From positions 124,001 to 188,000 of the forward strand of contig JAZQEI010000022.1 of NCBI GenBank assembly GCA_045538935.1: DNA of 64,000 nucleotides. Reading direction: 5' to 3'. The position numbers and the translations under genes were made by a program. Origin of the DNA: RGIG3013 sp045538935. GTDB taxonomy: Bacteria > Bacillota > Clostridia > Oscillospirales > Acutalibacteraceae. How positions within the stretch are numbered: position 1 is the first letter of the stretch; every line of letters starts with the position of its first letter. A model generated the notes under the pieces. The model searched no databases, was not told where the DNA came from, and saw only the letters and a program-made list of their open reading frames with translations. Positions 25,678 through 33,248 of the stretch are shown here, in pieces.

Positions 25678-26076
25678 TTACCAGACAAATGCGAGGACTT
25701 CGCCGCCAACGTTGGCTTTGCGTGCCTGCTTGTCAGTCATAATACCCTTAGAGGTGGAAAGTATAGCTATACCAAGGCCCTTCATAACCTTAGGCATATC
25801 TTCTACGTTAGTGTAAATGCGCAGACCGGGCTTAGAAACTCTCTTAATTCCGGAAATTATCTGCGACTTGTTCGGGCCGTACTTTAATGAAACGTGTATC
25901 ATGCCCTGCTTTCCGTCTTCTACGACTTGAAAGCCATTGATGTAACCTTCGTCAAGTAAAATCTGGGCTATAGCCTTCTTTACATTTGACGCAGGAATAT
26001 CAACCGAATCATGTTTTGCTGAGGATGCATTACGAATTCTAGTAAGCATATCAGCTATTGTATCGGTGATTTGCAT
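25678..26076 (-). CDS. rpsH: 30S ribosomal protein S8
   Basis: A 132-residue S8 that binds helix 21 of 16S rRNA and in E. coli represses the spc operon. It starts with ITDTIADMLTRIRNASSAKH and ends with the highly conserved LGIAILSTSKGIMTDKQARK and GGEVLAFVW. Confidence 0.98.
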   Translation of the reverse strand: MQITDTIADMLTRIRNASSAKHDSVDIPASNVKKAIAQILLDEGYINGFQVVEDGKQGMIHVSLKYGPNKSQIISGIKRVSKPGLRIYTNVEDMPKVMKGLGIAILSTSKGIMTDKQARKANVGGEVLAFVW

Positions 26077-26101
26077 GCCGTCAACCTCCTTTGTATGCAG
26101 C

Positions 26102-26287
26102 TTACCAGCTTGCCTTCTTCACACCTGGTATCTCACCCTTATAAGCGAGCTCCCTAAAGCATATACGGCAGATGCCGTACTTGCGAAGATAAGCGTGCGG
26201 GCGGCCACAGATTTTACATCTGTTGTATTCTCTTGTTGAAAACTTAGCAGGTCTTGCCTGCTTAACTTTCATAGCAGTTTTAGCCAT
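26102..26287 (-). CDS. rpsN: 30S ribosomal protein S14, type Z (zinc-binding)
   Basis: The 61-residue short form of S14. It shows MAKTAMKVKQARPAKFSTREYNRC at the start and the zinc ribbon C-x2-C in CKIC and CRIC. The ending LAYKGEIPGVKKASW is usual for the Gram-positive type. Confidence 0.98.
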   Translation of the reverse strand: MAKTAMKVKQARPAKFSTREYNRCKICGRPHAYLRKYGICRICFRELAYKGEIPGVKKASW

Positions 26288-26304
26288 AATTTTTTCTCCT
26301 TAAC

Positions 26305-26844
26305 TTATTTCGCAAACGGAGCGCCCATAAGCTTTAATAACTCACGTGCCTGCTCGTCGTCGTTAGCGGTTGTAACAAAGATAATGTCCATACCGCGAAC
26401 CTTGTCGATCTTGTCATACTCGATTTCAGGGAATATTAACTGTTCTTTAACGCCCATTGCGTAGTTACCGCGACCGTCGAAAGAATTGGGGTTAATACCT
26501 CTGAAGTCTCTAACACGGGGAAGAGCTGCATTGAAGAGTCTGTCAACAAACTCGTACATTACGTCTCCTCTGAGTGTTACCTTTACGCCAATCGGCATAC
26601 CTTCACGAAGCTTGAAGTTTGCAACTGATTTCTTTGCTCTGCAAACAACAGGTTTTTGACCTGTTATTTTTGCGAGGTCTGCCATAATTGCGTCGATAGC
26701 CTTGGAATTGTCCTTAGCTTCGCCACAACCTACATTGATTATTACCTTGTCGAGTTTGGGGATTTGCATGACGCTCTTATAGCCAAACTTTTCCATCAAT
26801 GCAGGAGCGACTGTTGCTTTGTATTCGCTTCTTAGTCTTGCCAT
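26305..26844 (-). CDS. rplE: 50S ribosomal protein L5
   Basis: A 179-residue 5S rRNA-binding protein. Diagnostic stretches are IPKLDKVIINVGCGEA, CRAKKSVANFKLREGMPIG, FDGRGNYAMGVKEQLIFPEI and the C-terminal GMDIIFVTTANDDEQARELL. It lies 15 bases after rplX. Confidence 0.98.
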   Translation of the reverse strand: MARLRSEYKATVAPALMEKFGYKSVMQIPKLDKVIINVGCGEAKDNSKAIDAIMADLAKITGQKPVVCRAKKSVANFKLREGMPIGVKVTLRGDVMYEFVDRLFNAALPRVRDFRGINPNSFDGRGNYAMGVKEQLIFPEIEYDKIDKVRGMDIIFVTTANDDEQARELLKLMGAPFAK

Positions 26845-26859
26845 TAGTCATGTTCCTCC

Positions 26860-27183
26860 TTACTCTATTTCTGCGCCGCACTTCTTGCAAACGCGTACCT
26901 TTTTGCCATCTTCAATTTTGTGGCCAACTCTTGTAGCCTTAGAGCATTTGGGGCAAACAAGCATAACCTTGCTTGCGTAGATGGCGCTCTCTGTTTCGAT
27001 TATACCCGAAGGGTCGCCGGCTTTGCGGGGTTTAGCATGTTTTTTAACAATGTTAATACCCTCTACAATTACCTTACCTTCTTTAGGGCTAACCTCAAGT
27101 ACCTTACCGGTCTTACCACGGTATTTATCATCACCGGTTAGAAGCATTACTGTATCTCCGGTTTTAATGTGAAGTTTACTCAT
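26860..27183 (-). CDS. rplX: 50S ribosomal protein L24 with C-terminal Cys pairs
   Basis: A 107-residue L24. The KOW domain covers residues 5-40 (KTGDTVMLLTGDDKYRGKTGKV), and the family's HAKPRKAGDPSGI follows. The C-terminal third holds CPKC and CKKC about 20 residues apart, which looks like a small zinc ribbon, a trait seen in many Clostridia. It lies between rplN and rplE. Confidence 0.97.
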   Translation of the reverse strand: MSKLHIKTGDTVMLLTGDDKYRGKTGKVLEVSPKEGKVIVEGINIVKKHAKPRKAGDPSGIIETESAIYASKVMLVCPKCSKATRVGHKIEDGKKVRVCKKCGAEIE

Positions 27184-27199
27184 TATTTCTTACCTCCCA

Positions 27200-27568
27200 T
27201 TAAAGAACTTCGGGAGCCAAAGAGAGTATCTTCATGTAGTCTTTCTCACGAAGCTCTCTTGCAACCGGTCCAAAGATACGGGTTCCTCTGGGGTTTTTAT
27301 CCTCACGGATAATAACCGCTGCATTTTCATCAAATCTGATGTATGTGCCGTCACTGCGACGTAGGCCCTTTGCAGAACGAACTACAACTGCCTTTACTAC
27401 ATCACCCTTCTTAACTGTACCGCCGGGTGCAGCCTTTTTAACAGAAGCGATGATTACGTCGCCGATATTGGCATACCTCCTTTTGGTGCCTCCCAAAACT
27501 CTGATGCACATAATTTCTTTTGCACCGGTATTGTCGGCAACCTTGAGGTAACTCTGTTGTTGTATCAC
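27200..27568 (-). CDS. rplN: 50S ribosomal protein L14
   Basis: A 122-residue L14 at the subunit interface. It starts MIQQQSYLKVADNTGAKEIMCIRV, with the signature GTRIFGPVARELREKDYMKILSLAPEVL at the C-terminus. It is the first gene of the spc part, 21 bases after rpsQ with no promoter recognised between. Confidence 0.98.
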   Translation of the reverse strand: MIQQQSYLKVADNTGAKEIMCIRVLGGTKRRYANIGDVIIASVKKAAPGGTVKKGDVVKAVVVRSAKGLRRSDGTYIRFDENAAVIIREDKNPRGTRIFGPVARELREKDYMKILSLAPEVL

Positions 27569-27589
27569 AGTGTTTTCCTCCTTAACAGA

Positions 27590-27847
27590 CTATTTAGCCT
27601 TCTCAATTATTTCGACCACACGCCATCTTTTGTCTTTAGACATGGGTCTTGTTTCCATAATGAGAACCTTGTCGCCGATAGCGCAGGTGTTTTCCTCATC
27701 GTGTGCTTTAAGTTTTATTGTGTTCTTGATTATCTTCTTGTAAAGAGGATGCTTAACGTTGTCTTTAATAGCAACTACAACAGTTTTATCCATCTTGTTG
27801 CTTACAACTAAGCCTACTCTTGTTTTACGAAGGTTTCTCTCGCTCAT
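27590..27847 (-). CDS. rpsQ: 30S ribosomal protein S17
   Basis: An 85-residue OB-fold S17. It begins MSERNLRKTRVGLVVSNKMDKT and has HPLYKKIIKNTIKLKAHDEEN and GDKVLIMETRPMSKDKRWRV. It lies 17 bases after rpmC. Confidence 0.98.
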   Translation of the reverse strand: MSERNLRKTRVGLVVSNKMDKTVVVAIKDNVKHPLYKKIIKNTIKLKAHDEENTCAIGDKVLIMETRPMSKDKRWRVVEIIEKAK

Positions 27848-27864
27848 GCTTTACCTCCTATTTC

Positions 27865-28071
27865 TTACGCATTAGCGCTGTCGCTAAGTTCGATTTCACG
27901 AATAACTGTTTTTACTCGTGCAATGTCCTTCTTAACAGCACCGATACGCATGGGGTTTTCGAGCTGGTTAATGGCAAGCTGGAAGCGGAGATGGAATAAT
28001 TCATCCTTTAACTTTGCAAGCTGTTCATTAAGCTCGGGTAAAGTCTTTTCTCTAATTTCCTTTGTATTCAT
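27865..28071 (-). CDS. rpmC: 50S ribosomal protein L29
   Basis: A 68-residue helical hairpin L29 near the tunnel exit: EIREKTLPELNEQLAKLKDEL, LRFQLAINQLENPMRIGAVKKDIARVKT. Its ATG shares one base with the rplP stop (TAATG), so the two are translationally coupled. Confidence 0.98.
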   Translation of the reverse strand: MNTKEIREKTLPELNEQLAKLKDELFHLRFQLAINQLENPMRIGAVKKDIARVKTVIREIELSDSANA

Positions 28072-28496
28072 TACTGCTCACCACCCATTTCCTGTTTACA
28101 AATAAATTTACACTTGATAGGCAGTTTGTTTGCTGCAAGACGCATAGCTTCTCTTGCAAGCTCTTCGCTAACGCCACCGATTTCGAACATAATTCTTCCG
28201 GGCTTAACTACCGATACCCAGTATTCAGGTGAACCTTTACCGGAACCCATTCGAGTTTCAGCGGGTTTCTCTGTAATTGGCTTATCGGGGAAGATTTTGA
28301 TCCAAACCTGACCGCCACGCTTAATGTAACGTGTCATAGCGATACGGGCTGCTTCTATCTGGTTAGAGGTGATCCACGCCGGCTCTAAAGCCTGAAGGCC
28401 GAAATCACCATAGGTAACTTGGTTACCTCTTGTAGCGGTACCGGTTAAACGGCCACGCTGTACACGGCGGTATTTAACACGCTTAGGCATTAACAT
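28071..28496 (-). CDS. rplP: 50S ribosomal protein L16
   Basis: A 141-residue L16 that contacts A-site tRNA. It has MPKRVKYRRVQRGRLTGTATRGN at the start and GSGKGSPEYWVSVVKPGRIMFEI in the middle. Two ATGs occur (MLM). The first, at 28496, lies 7 bases after AAGGGGGTG and overlaps the rpsC stop as TAATG, so I keep it. The second would give the classic MPKR start but has 13 bases of spacing. Confidence 0.97.
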   Translation of the reverse strand: MLMPKRVKYRRVQRGRLTGTATRGNQVTYGDFGLQALEPAWITSNQIEAARIAMTRYIKRGGQVWIKIFPDKPITEKPAETRMGSGKGSPEYWVSVVKPGRIMFEIGGVSEELAREAMRLAANKLPIKCKFICKQEMGGEQ

Positions 28497-29161
28497 TAGC
28501 GTGCACCCCCTTCTTTTGCAGTTTTCTTGGAATCATGAAGAACTTCGCCTTGATAAATCCAAACCTTAACACCGATTTTACCGTATGTGGTATCGGCCTC
28601 AGCAAAGCCGTAGTCGATATCGGCACGAAGTGTTTGTAGCGGAATAGTTCCTTCATGATATTGCTCGGCTCTTGCGATTTCAGCACCGCCTAAACGACCG
28701 GAGCACTGTATTTTTATACCCTTTGCACCAAGGCGCATTGCTCTGCCGATAGACATTTTCATAGCTCTACGGAAAGAAACACGCTTCTCTAACTGTGTTG
28801 CAATGTTTTCTGCAACAAGTGTTGCGTTAATATCGGGTTGCTTAATCTCAACGATGTTAATAATAACAGGTTTGTTAAGCTTCTTCTGGCAGGTTTCGCG
28901 GAGCTTTTCGATTTCTGCGCCGTTGCGTCCGATTACCATACCGGGCTTTGCGCAGTGAAGGTGAATGCGAACCTTACTTGCGTCACGTTCGATTTCAACC
29001 TTTGCGATGCCTGCTGTGTAAAGTGTTTTCTTAAGGTACTTACGGAGGTTGTAGTCCTCTACCAAAGTGTCACCGAAAACATTATCCTTGGCAAACCAGC
29101 GGGAATCCCAATTCTTTATAACGCCCACACGAAATCCATGCGGATGAACTTTTTGGCCCAT
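28496..29161 (-). CDS. rpsC: 30S ribosomal protein S3
   Basis: A 221-residue S3 at the mRNA entry site. It starts MGQKVHPHGFRVGVIKNWDSRWFA. The KH domain has GMVIGRNGAEIEKLRE, and the C-terminal domain has GRLGGAEIARAEQYHEGTIPLQTLRADIDYG. The stop overlaps the rplP start by one base. Confidence 0.98.
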   Translation of the reverse strand: MGQKVHPHGFRVGVIKNWDSRWFAKDNVFGDTLVEDYNLRKYLKKTLYTAGIAKVEIERDASKVRIHLHCAKPGMVIGRNGAEIEKLRETCQKKLNKPVIINIVEIKQPDINATLVAENIATQLEKRVSFRRAMKMSIGRAMRLGAKGIKIQCSGRLGGAEIARAEQYHEGTIPLQTLRADIDYGFAEADTTYGKIGVKVWIYQGEVLHDSKKTAKEGGAR

Positions 29162-29178
29162 AACGTAAACCTCCTTAC

Positions 29179-29517
29179 TTAAATTTCACGTTCCCTGAGT
29201 ACCAGGGTAACATGTGATGTTCTCTTTAAAATGCGGTGTGCTCTGCCGTGATCCTTCGGACGAATTCTCTTTAATGTAGGACCGGGGCAAACGAAACACT
29301 CTGCAACATAAAGTCTTGCAACATCCATATTGTGATTGTTTTCTGCATTAGCAATAGCTGATTTTAAAAGTTTCTCTAAAACCTCACAAGCGGCCTTAGG
29401 AGTGTACTTTAATATAGCTAAAGCTTTATCGGCAGGTTGATTTCTGATGATATCCAATACTAACTTCACCTTACGGGGCGAAATGCGGATATGATTTGCA
29501 ATTGCCGTTGCTTGCAT
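29179..29517 (-). CDS. rplV: 50S ribosomal protein L22
   Basis: A 112-residue L22 with the tunnel-lining hairpin. It shows ATAIANHIRISPRKVKLVLDIIRN, KLLKSAIANAENNHNMD and CPGPTLKRIRPKDHGRAHRILKRTSH. It lies 17 bases before rpsC. Confidence 0.98.
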   Translation of the reverse strand: MQATAIANHIRISPRKVKLVLDIIRNQPADKALAILKYTPKAACEVLEKLLKSAIANAENNHNMDVARLYVAECFVCPGPTLKRIRPKDHGRAHRILKRTSHVTLVLREREI

Positions 29518-29543
29518 AATTTTACTCTCCCTTCTTCTACCGC

Positions 29544-29819
29544 TTATTTCTTAGTGGTTTTAGAACCGGCGTGTCCCTTAAATGTTCTTGTGGGAGCAAA
29601 CTCGCCGAGTTTATGACCAACCATATCCTCTGTTACATATACCGGAACATGCTTACGTCCGTCATGCACTGCGATAGTGTGTCCGACGAAATCGGGGAAT
29701 ATGGTCGATGCGCGGCTCCAAGTCTTTAAAACTCTTTTTTCGCCGGCTTCATTCATTTGCTGGATTCTCTTTAGCAATACTTCTTGCACAAAAGGACCCT
29801 TTTTAATGCTTCTTCCCAT
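29544..29819 (-). CDS. rpsS: 30S ribosomal protein S19
   Basis: A 91-residue S19 of the 30S head. It starts MGRSIKKGPFVQEVLLKRI and has VGHTIAVHDGRKHVPVYVTEDMVGHKLGEFAPTRTF, the highly conserved C-terminal half. It lies between rplB and rplV. Confidence 0.98.
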   Translation of the reverse strand: MGRSIKKGPFVQEVLLKRIQQMNEAGEKRVLKTWSRASTIFPDFVGHTIAVHDGRKHVPVYVTEDMVGHKLGEFAPTRTFKGHAGSKTTKK

Positions 29820-29840
29820 TGTTTATTCTCCTTTCGCCTA

Positions 29841-30671
29841 CTACTTACTACGACGCTTAACAATGTACTTGTCAGAGGCCTTATGCTTAGCTCTGGTCTT
29901 GTAACCAAGTGCAGGTTTACCCCAAGGTGTTACAGGACCCGGACGACCGATAGGTGATTTACCTTCACCACCACCGTGAGGGTGATCGCAGGGGTTCATT
30001 ACAGAACCGCGAACTGTCGGACGCCAACCCATGTGACGTTTTCTACCGGCTTTACCGATGTTAACGTTGTTGTGTTCAGGATTACTTACCTGACCAACTG
30101 TAGCCATACAGTTTGCAGGAACATTACGTAACTCGCCAGAGGGAAGTCTTAGTAATGCCATTCCGTTTTCTTTAGCCATAAGCTGTGCCATATTACCTGC
30201 AGAACGTGCGAGCTGTGCGCCCTTACCGGGGTAAAGCTCTATGTTGTGTAGGAAGGTACCAACCGGAATGTTTATAAGCGGAAGTGCGTTACCGGGTTTA
30301 ATGTCGGCATCGGGACCGCTTACTACCTTGTCGCCAACCTTAAGGCCGATAGGAGCGATTATATAACGCTTCTCGCCATCGGTATACTGAACAAGGGCTA
30401 TAAATGCTGAACGGTTAGGATCGTATTCAAGTGTTAAAACTTCAGCTTCAACACCGAAACGCTCTCTTTTGAAATCTATAATTCTGTACTTAACGCGATT
30501 ACCGCCGCCTCTATGACGAACGGTGATTCTGCCGTAGCTGTTGCGACCTGCATTTTTCTTTAAAGGTGCAAGCAAGCTTCTTTCCGGTGCAACTTTGCTT
30601 AGCTCGGAATAATCCATGCTAGTCATGCCTCTGCGACCGGGAGTAGTCGGCTTATAATGTTTTATTGCCAT
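29841..30671 (-). CDS. rplB: 50S ribosomal protein L2
   Basis: A 276-residue L2, needed for subunit joining and peptidyl transfer. It starts MAIKHYKPTTPGRRGMTSMD; the catalytic-region GDHPHGGGEGK-type segment PCDHPHGGGEGKSPIGRPGPVTPWGKPALG is visible near the end. An upstream in-frame start would add 16 residues; the ATG at 30671 has the SD GGAGAG and matches the family. The 89-base gap to rplW holds two tandem hairpins. Confidence 0.98.
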   Translation of the reverse strand: MAIKHYKPTTPGRRGMTSMDYSELSKVAPERSLLAPLKKNAGRNSYGRITVRHRGGGNRVKYRIIDFKRERFGVEAEVLTLEYDPNRSAFIALVQYTDGEKRYIIAPIGLKVGDKVVSGPDADIKPGNALPLINIPVGTFLHNIELYPGKGAQLARSAGNMAQLMAKENGMALLRLPSGELRNVPANCMATVGQVSNPEHNNVNIGKAGRKRHMGWRPTVRGSVMNPCDHPHGGGEGKSPIGRPGPVTPWGKPALGYKTRAKHKASDKYIVKRRSK

Positions 30672-30699
30672 TTGTTTCACTCTCCTATTTTGGCTTAGC

Positions 30700-30751
30700 G
30701 AGAACCATTTGGTTCCCATACATCACCTGAAATTAAATCGCTTTAATTTCA
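30700..30751 (-). promoter_or_regulatory. Two tandem stem-loops in the rplW-rplB gap
   Basis: Minus strand order: a 10-bp stem TGAAATTAAA/TTTAATTTCA closed by a GCGA tetraloop (30728-30751), then GGGAACC-AAAT-GGTTCTC (30700-30717). They end about 30 bases before the rplB start. No U-run follows, so they are not ordinary terminators. They could be a protein-binding or processing site. Confidence 0.5.
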
Positions 30752-30760
30752 ACGGGTTAA

Positions 30761-31054
30761 TTACATAAGACCGTCAAAGAATTCAATTGTCTTGGACTTG
30801 TCTTTAAGTGTTACGATTGCTTTCTTCCAAGAAGCTGTGTAACCGCTGTAACGGCCCATTCTCTTTTCTTGACCGCGAACGCTGATTGTGTTTACCTTAG
30901 CAACTTCTACTTTAAAAAGTTCTTCAACTGCTTTAGCAATTTCAATCTTGTTAGCGTCCTTTGCCACCTTGAAGGTGTACTTTTTGTCGGCTATACCAGA
31001 CATACTCTTCTCGGTGATTACCGGTGCAATAATGATATCCTGTGCGGTTTTCAT
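30761..31054 (-). CDS. rplW: 50S ribosomal protein L23
   Basis: A 97-residue L23 at the tunnel exit, docking site for trigger factor and SRP. It has AQDIIIAPVITEKSMSGIADKKYTFKVA and VNTISVRGQEKRMGRYSGYTASWKKAIVTL. Its start overlaps the rplD stop by one base (TAATG), with the SD GGAGGTG inside rplD. Confidence 0.98.
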   Translation of the reverse strand: MKTAQDIIIAPVITEKSMSGIADKKYTFKVAKDANKIEIAKAVEELFKVEVAKVNTISVRGQEKRMGRYSGYTASWKKAIVTLKDKSKTIEFFDGLM

Positions 31055-31677
31055 TATGCATACACCTCCTCAAGCTTTGCTACGGCATTCTTAACGATTA
31101 CGAGCGAATCGGCATTAAGAATATCATAGGTGTTAATGGTGTTGAACTGTGCAGTTTTAACGCCGGGAATATTTGCTGCGCTCTTAACTGCGAAAGAATT
31201 GTTGTCTGCAAGAACAATTAAGGTCTTCTTGCCAGCGCCGATTGCCGAGAGACAATCTACAACTGTCTTGGTCTTGTAACCATCTAACTTTAACTCGTCT
31301 AAAACGATGAGTGAGTTATTTAAAACCTTATCAGAAAGAGCAGACTTAAGAGCAAGTCTTCTAACCTTCTTGTTCAGTGCATAAGAATAGTCGCGGGGCT
31401 TCGGAGCATGAACTACTCCGCCGTGTCTCCATTGGGGAGCACGTGTTGAACCCTGACGAGCATGACCTGTGCCCTTTTGTCTCCAAGGCTTTTTACCGCC
31501 GCCGGAAACTTCGGAACGAGTCAATGTGGATTGTGTGCCCTGACGCTGATTTGCAAGGTAGTTAACAACTGCCATGTGCATAACTGCTGCGTTGGGCTCA
31601 ATTGCGAATATGGAATCTGCAAGAGCGATTTCGCCAACCTTCTTGCCAGCCATATCTAATACTGCTACATTAGGCAT
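31054..31677 (-). CDS. rplD: 50S ribosomal protein L4
   Basis: A 207-residue L4, an early assembly protein that in E. coli also represses the S10 operon. The basic tunnel loop is seen in SGGGKKPWRQKGTGHARQGSTRAPQWRHGG. A GTG at 31686 would add three residues, but the SD GGAG overlaps it. The ATG at 31677 has 8 bases of spacing and gives MPNVAVLDMAG, so I choose it. Confidence 0.97.
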   Translation of the reverse strand: MPNVAVLDMAGKKVGEIALADSIFAIEPNAAVMHMAVVNYLANQRQGTQSTLTRSEVSGGGKKPWRQKGTGHARQGSTRAPQWRHGGVVHAPKPRDYSYALNKKVRRLALKSALSDKVLNNSLIVLDELKLDGYKTKTVVDCLSAIGAGKKTLIVLADNNSFAVKSAANIPGVKTAQFNTINTYDILNADSLVIVKNAVAKLEEVYA

Positions 31678-31694
31678 ATTCAGCACTCCTTCCC

Positions 31695-32324
31695 TTAAGC
31701 CTTAACGCTATCGAAAAGAACTACTACCGAGCCCTTAGGACCGGGAACCGCACCCTTAACTGCGATTATATTCTTTTCTGCGTCTACCATAACGACATCA
31801 AGGTTTTGAACGGTTACGCGCTCATTACCTAAATGACCTGCCATCTTCTTGCCCTTAAATACTCTAGCCGGGTCTATAACACCAAGCGAGCCGCCATGAC
31901 GATGAACAGGACCTGTACCGTGAGACTCTTTAAGACGAGCGAAGTTCCAACGCTTAATTACGCCGGCGTAGCCCTTACCTTTGCTGATGCCTCTTACATC
32001 TACCTTGTCGCCCTGAGCGAAGATGTCAGCCTTTATAATGTCGCCGACATTGTATGTGGATGTGTCTTCAAAACGGAACTCTCTGAGTACCTTCTTAGGA
32101 GCAACATCGCCTTTTGCGAAGTGTCCCTTCATGGGCTTGTTTACCTTAGAAGCCTTTAAGTCGCCGAAGCCTACTTGAACTGCTTGGTAGCCGTCATTCT
32201 CTGCGGTCTTCTTTGCGGTAACTACGCAAGGACCTGCTTCGATTACGGTTACAGGTACTACGTTGCCCTGTGCGTCAAAAAGCTGAGTCATGCCAAGCTT
32301 TTTTCCTACTAAACCTTTTTGCAT
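31695..32324 (-). CDS. rplC: 50S ribosomal protein L3
   Basis: A 209-residue L3. It starts MQKGLVGKKLGMTQLFDAQGN and includes the central loop KGKGYAGVIKRWNFARLKESHGTGPVHRHGGSLG that reaches the peptidyl transferase centre. It is the second gene of the operon, 58 bases after rpsJ. Confidence 0.98.
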   Translation of the reverse strand: MQKGLVGKKLGMTQLFDAQGNVVPVTVIEAGPCVVTAKKTAENDGYQAVQVGFGDLKASKVNKPMKGHFAKGDVAPKKVLREFRFEDTSTYNVGDIIKADIFAQGDKVDVRGISKGKGYAGVIKRWNFARLKESHGTGPVHRHGGSLGVIDPARVFKGKKMAGHLGNERVTVQNLDVVMVDAEKNIIAVKGAVPGPKGSVVVLFDSVKA

Positions 32325-32339
32325 TCTATTTTCCTCCTT

Positions 32340-32373
32340 TGGTTATTGGTTGACTTATTTGTCAACATGACCA
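32340..32373 (-). promoter_or_regulatory. Hairpin in the rpsJ-rplC gap
   Basis: GTTGAC-AAATAA-GTCAAC on the minus strand (32349-32366), with a flanking TGGT/ACCA pair, about 25 bases before the rplC start. No U-run follows, so it is not a typical terminator. Confidence 0.4.
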
Positions 32374-32382
32374 CGCGACGTA

Positions 32383-32694
32383 TTAAAGTTTAATTTCGAT
32401 TTCTACGCCGGCGGGAAGCTCAAGACTTCTGAGTGCTTCAACAGTTTTGTTAGAAGGTCTCAAGATGTCGATAAGCCTTTTGTGAGTCCTTGTTTCGAAC
32501 TGCTCACGGCTATCCTTATATTTGTGGACAGCGCGTAAGATGGTTACGATTTCTCTTTCGGTAGGTAGCGGAACCGGACCGGAAACTCTAGCGCCTGTGC
32601 GCTTTGCAGTTTCTACAATCTTCTCTGCAGACTGATCTACCAATGCATGATCGTAGCCCTTTACTCGAATACGGATTTTCTCTTTAACTGCCAT
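32383..32694 (-). CDS. rpsJ: 30S ribosomal protein S10
   Basis: A 103-residue S10 (NusE), which also acts in antitermination and transcription-translation coupling. It starts MAVKEKIRIRVKGYDHALVDQSAEKIVETA and has VSGPVPLPTEREIVTILRAVHKYKDSREQFETRTHKRL. The open frame extends 34 codons further upstream, but only the ATG at 32694 has a good SD (AAGGAGG) and fits the family. First gene of the operon, preceded by a long structured leader. Confidence 0.98.
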   Translation of the reverse strand: MAVKEKIRIRVKGYDHALVDQSAEKIVETAKRTGARVSGPVPLPTEREIVTILRAVHKYKDSREQFETRTHKRLIDILRPSNKTVEALRSLELPAGVEIEIKL

Positions 32695-32967
32695 AGTTAA
32701 AATTCGCCTCCTTAAATTAGTTGGCGGGCAAAACATACAATGCGCCGGGTGTTTAATTTTGGCGCATTTTAAAACCGGATGTTTGGCAAACGCCAAAACT
32801 CCGGGGACAGCCCTGCGGCTGCCTGCCCTTTTTACCCTATTTTACAAGGTGTAAAAAGCGCTTACTGTTCTTTCGCCCGGTTTGTAAATCGGACATACTC
32901 CGCGGAAATTCCCCGACCTAAAGTCGGCCACCTCCCGCATCAACGCATATCTATACGCATAACGTAC
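32695..32967 (-). promoter_or_regulatory. Long structured leader of the S10-spc-alpha operon
   Basis: About 270 nt between the inferred start site and rpsJ. Hairpins in 5' to 3' order (plus coordinates): A, 32902-32938, outer GCGGGA/TTCCGC with inner CCGAC/GTCGG; B, 32840-32856, TTTTACA-CCT-TGTAAAA; C, 32808-32821, CAGCC-GCAG-GGCTG. Then D, 32775-32804, outer CCGGA/TCCGG with inner TTTGGC/GCCAAA; and E, 32739-32768, AATGCGCC/GGCGCATT. None has a clear U-run. Regulation by a ribosomal protein is inferred by analogy with other S10 leaders; I recognise no described motif. Confidence 0.6.
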
Positions 32968-32973
32968 TGGTGT

Positions 32974-33002
32974 ATGATAACATATTACTTTAAAAAAATC
33001 AA
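32974..33002 (-). promoter_or_regulatory. Promoter of the S10-spc-alpha operon
   Basis: Minus strand TTGATT, 17 bases, TATCAT (32974-32979), in an AT-rich tract. No other promoter of comparable quality was seen inside the operon. Confidence 0.75.
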
Positions 33003-33188
33003 GTGTTTTTTCAAAATTTTTTTAATATTTTTTTGAGTCAAAAAGCCTTTATTTGTGCCGTTTTTAAGGTATTTTACGAGATATGGTGTTTTAGGCGCAA
33101 CCCGCACCAATTTGACACAATATATTGGTAAAAATCGGCGTATTTATATAAAGGAAATTTTTTGTATAAATATATATATAATTATATA
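33003..33188. other. AT-rich intergenic stretch without recognised gene
   Basis: Between the divergent rpsJ and lipoprotein promoters. It is rich in T- and A-tracts (33003-33050) and alternating AT (33165-33190). There is no credible ORF or RNA. The A/T-tracts may act as UP elements for the strong rpsJ promoter. Confidence 0.4.
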
Positions 33189-33217
33189 TTGCATAATTTT
33201 TGTTTTCGTGTTACAAT
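33189..33217 (+). promoter_or_regulatory. Promoter of the first Ser/Thr-rich lipoprotein gene
   Basis: TTGCAT, 17 bases, TACAAT, followed by the SD AGGAG at 33235 and ATG 33249. Confidence 0.65.
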
Positions 33218-33248
33218 AAGTAAAACTTAAAATTAGGAGTTGTAAATA

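Noticed and set aside
32868..32967. Possible 33-codon leader peptide in the S10 leader, starting at an ATG near 32941
   Set aside because: No SD before it and no regulatory codon run; it crosses hairpin A.
32779..33036. Plus-strand ORF of 85 codons antisense to the S10 leader
   Set aside because: No SD, odd composition, and it runs through the rpsJ promoter and leader hairpins on the other strand.
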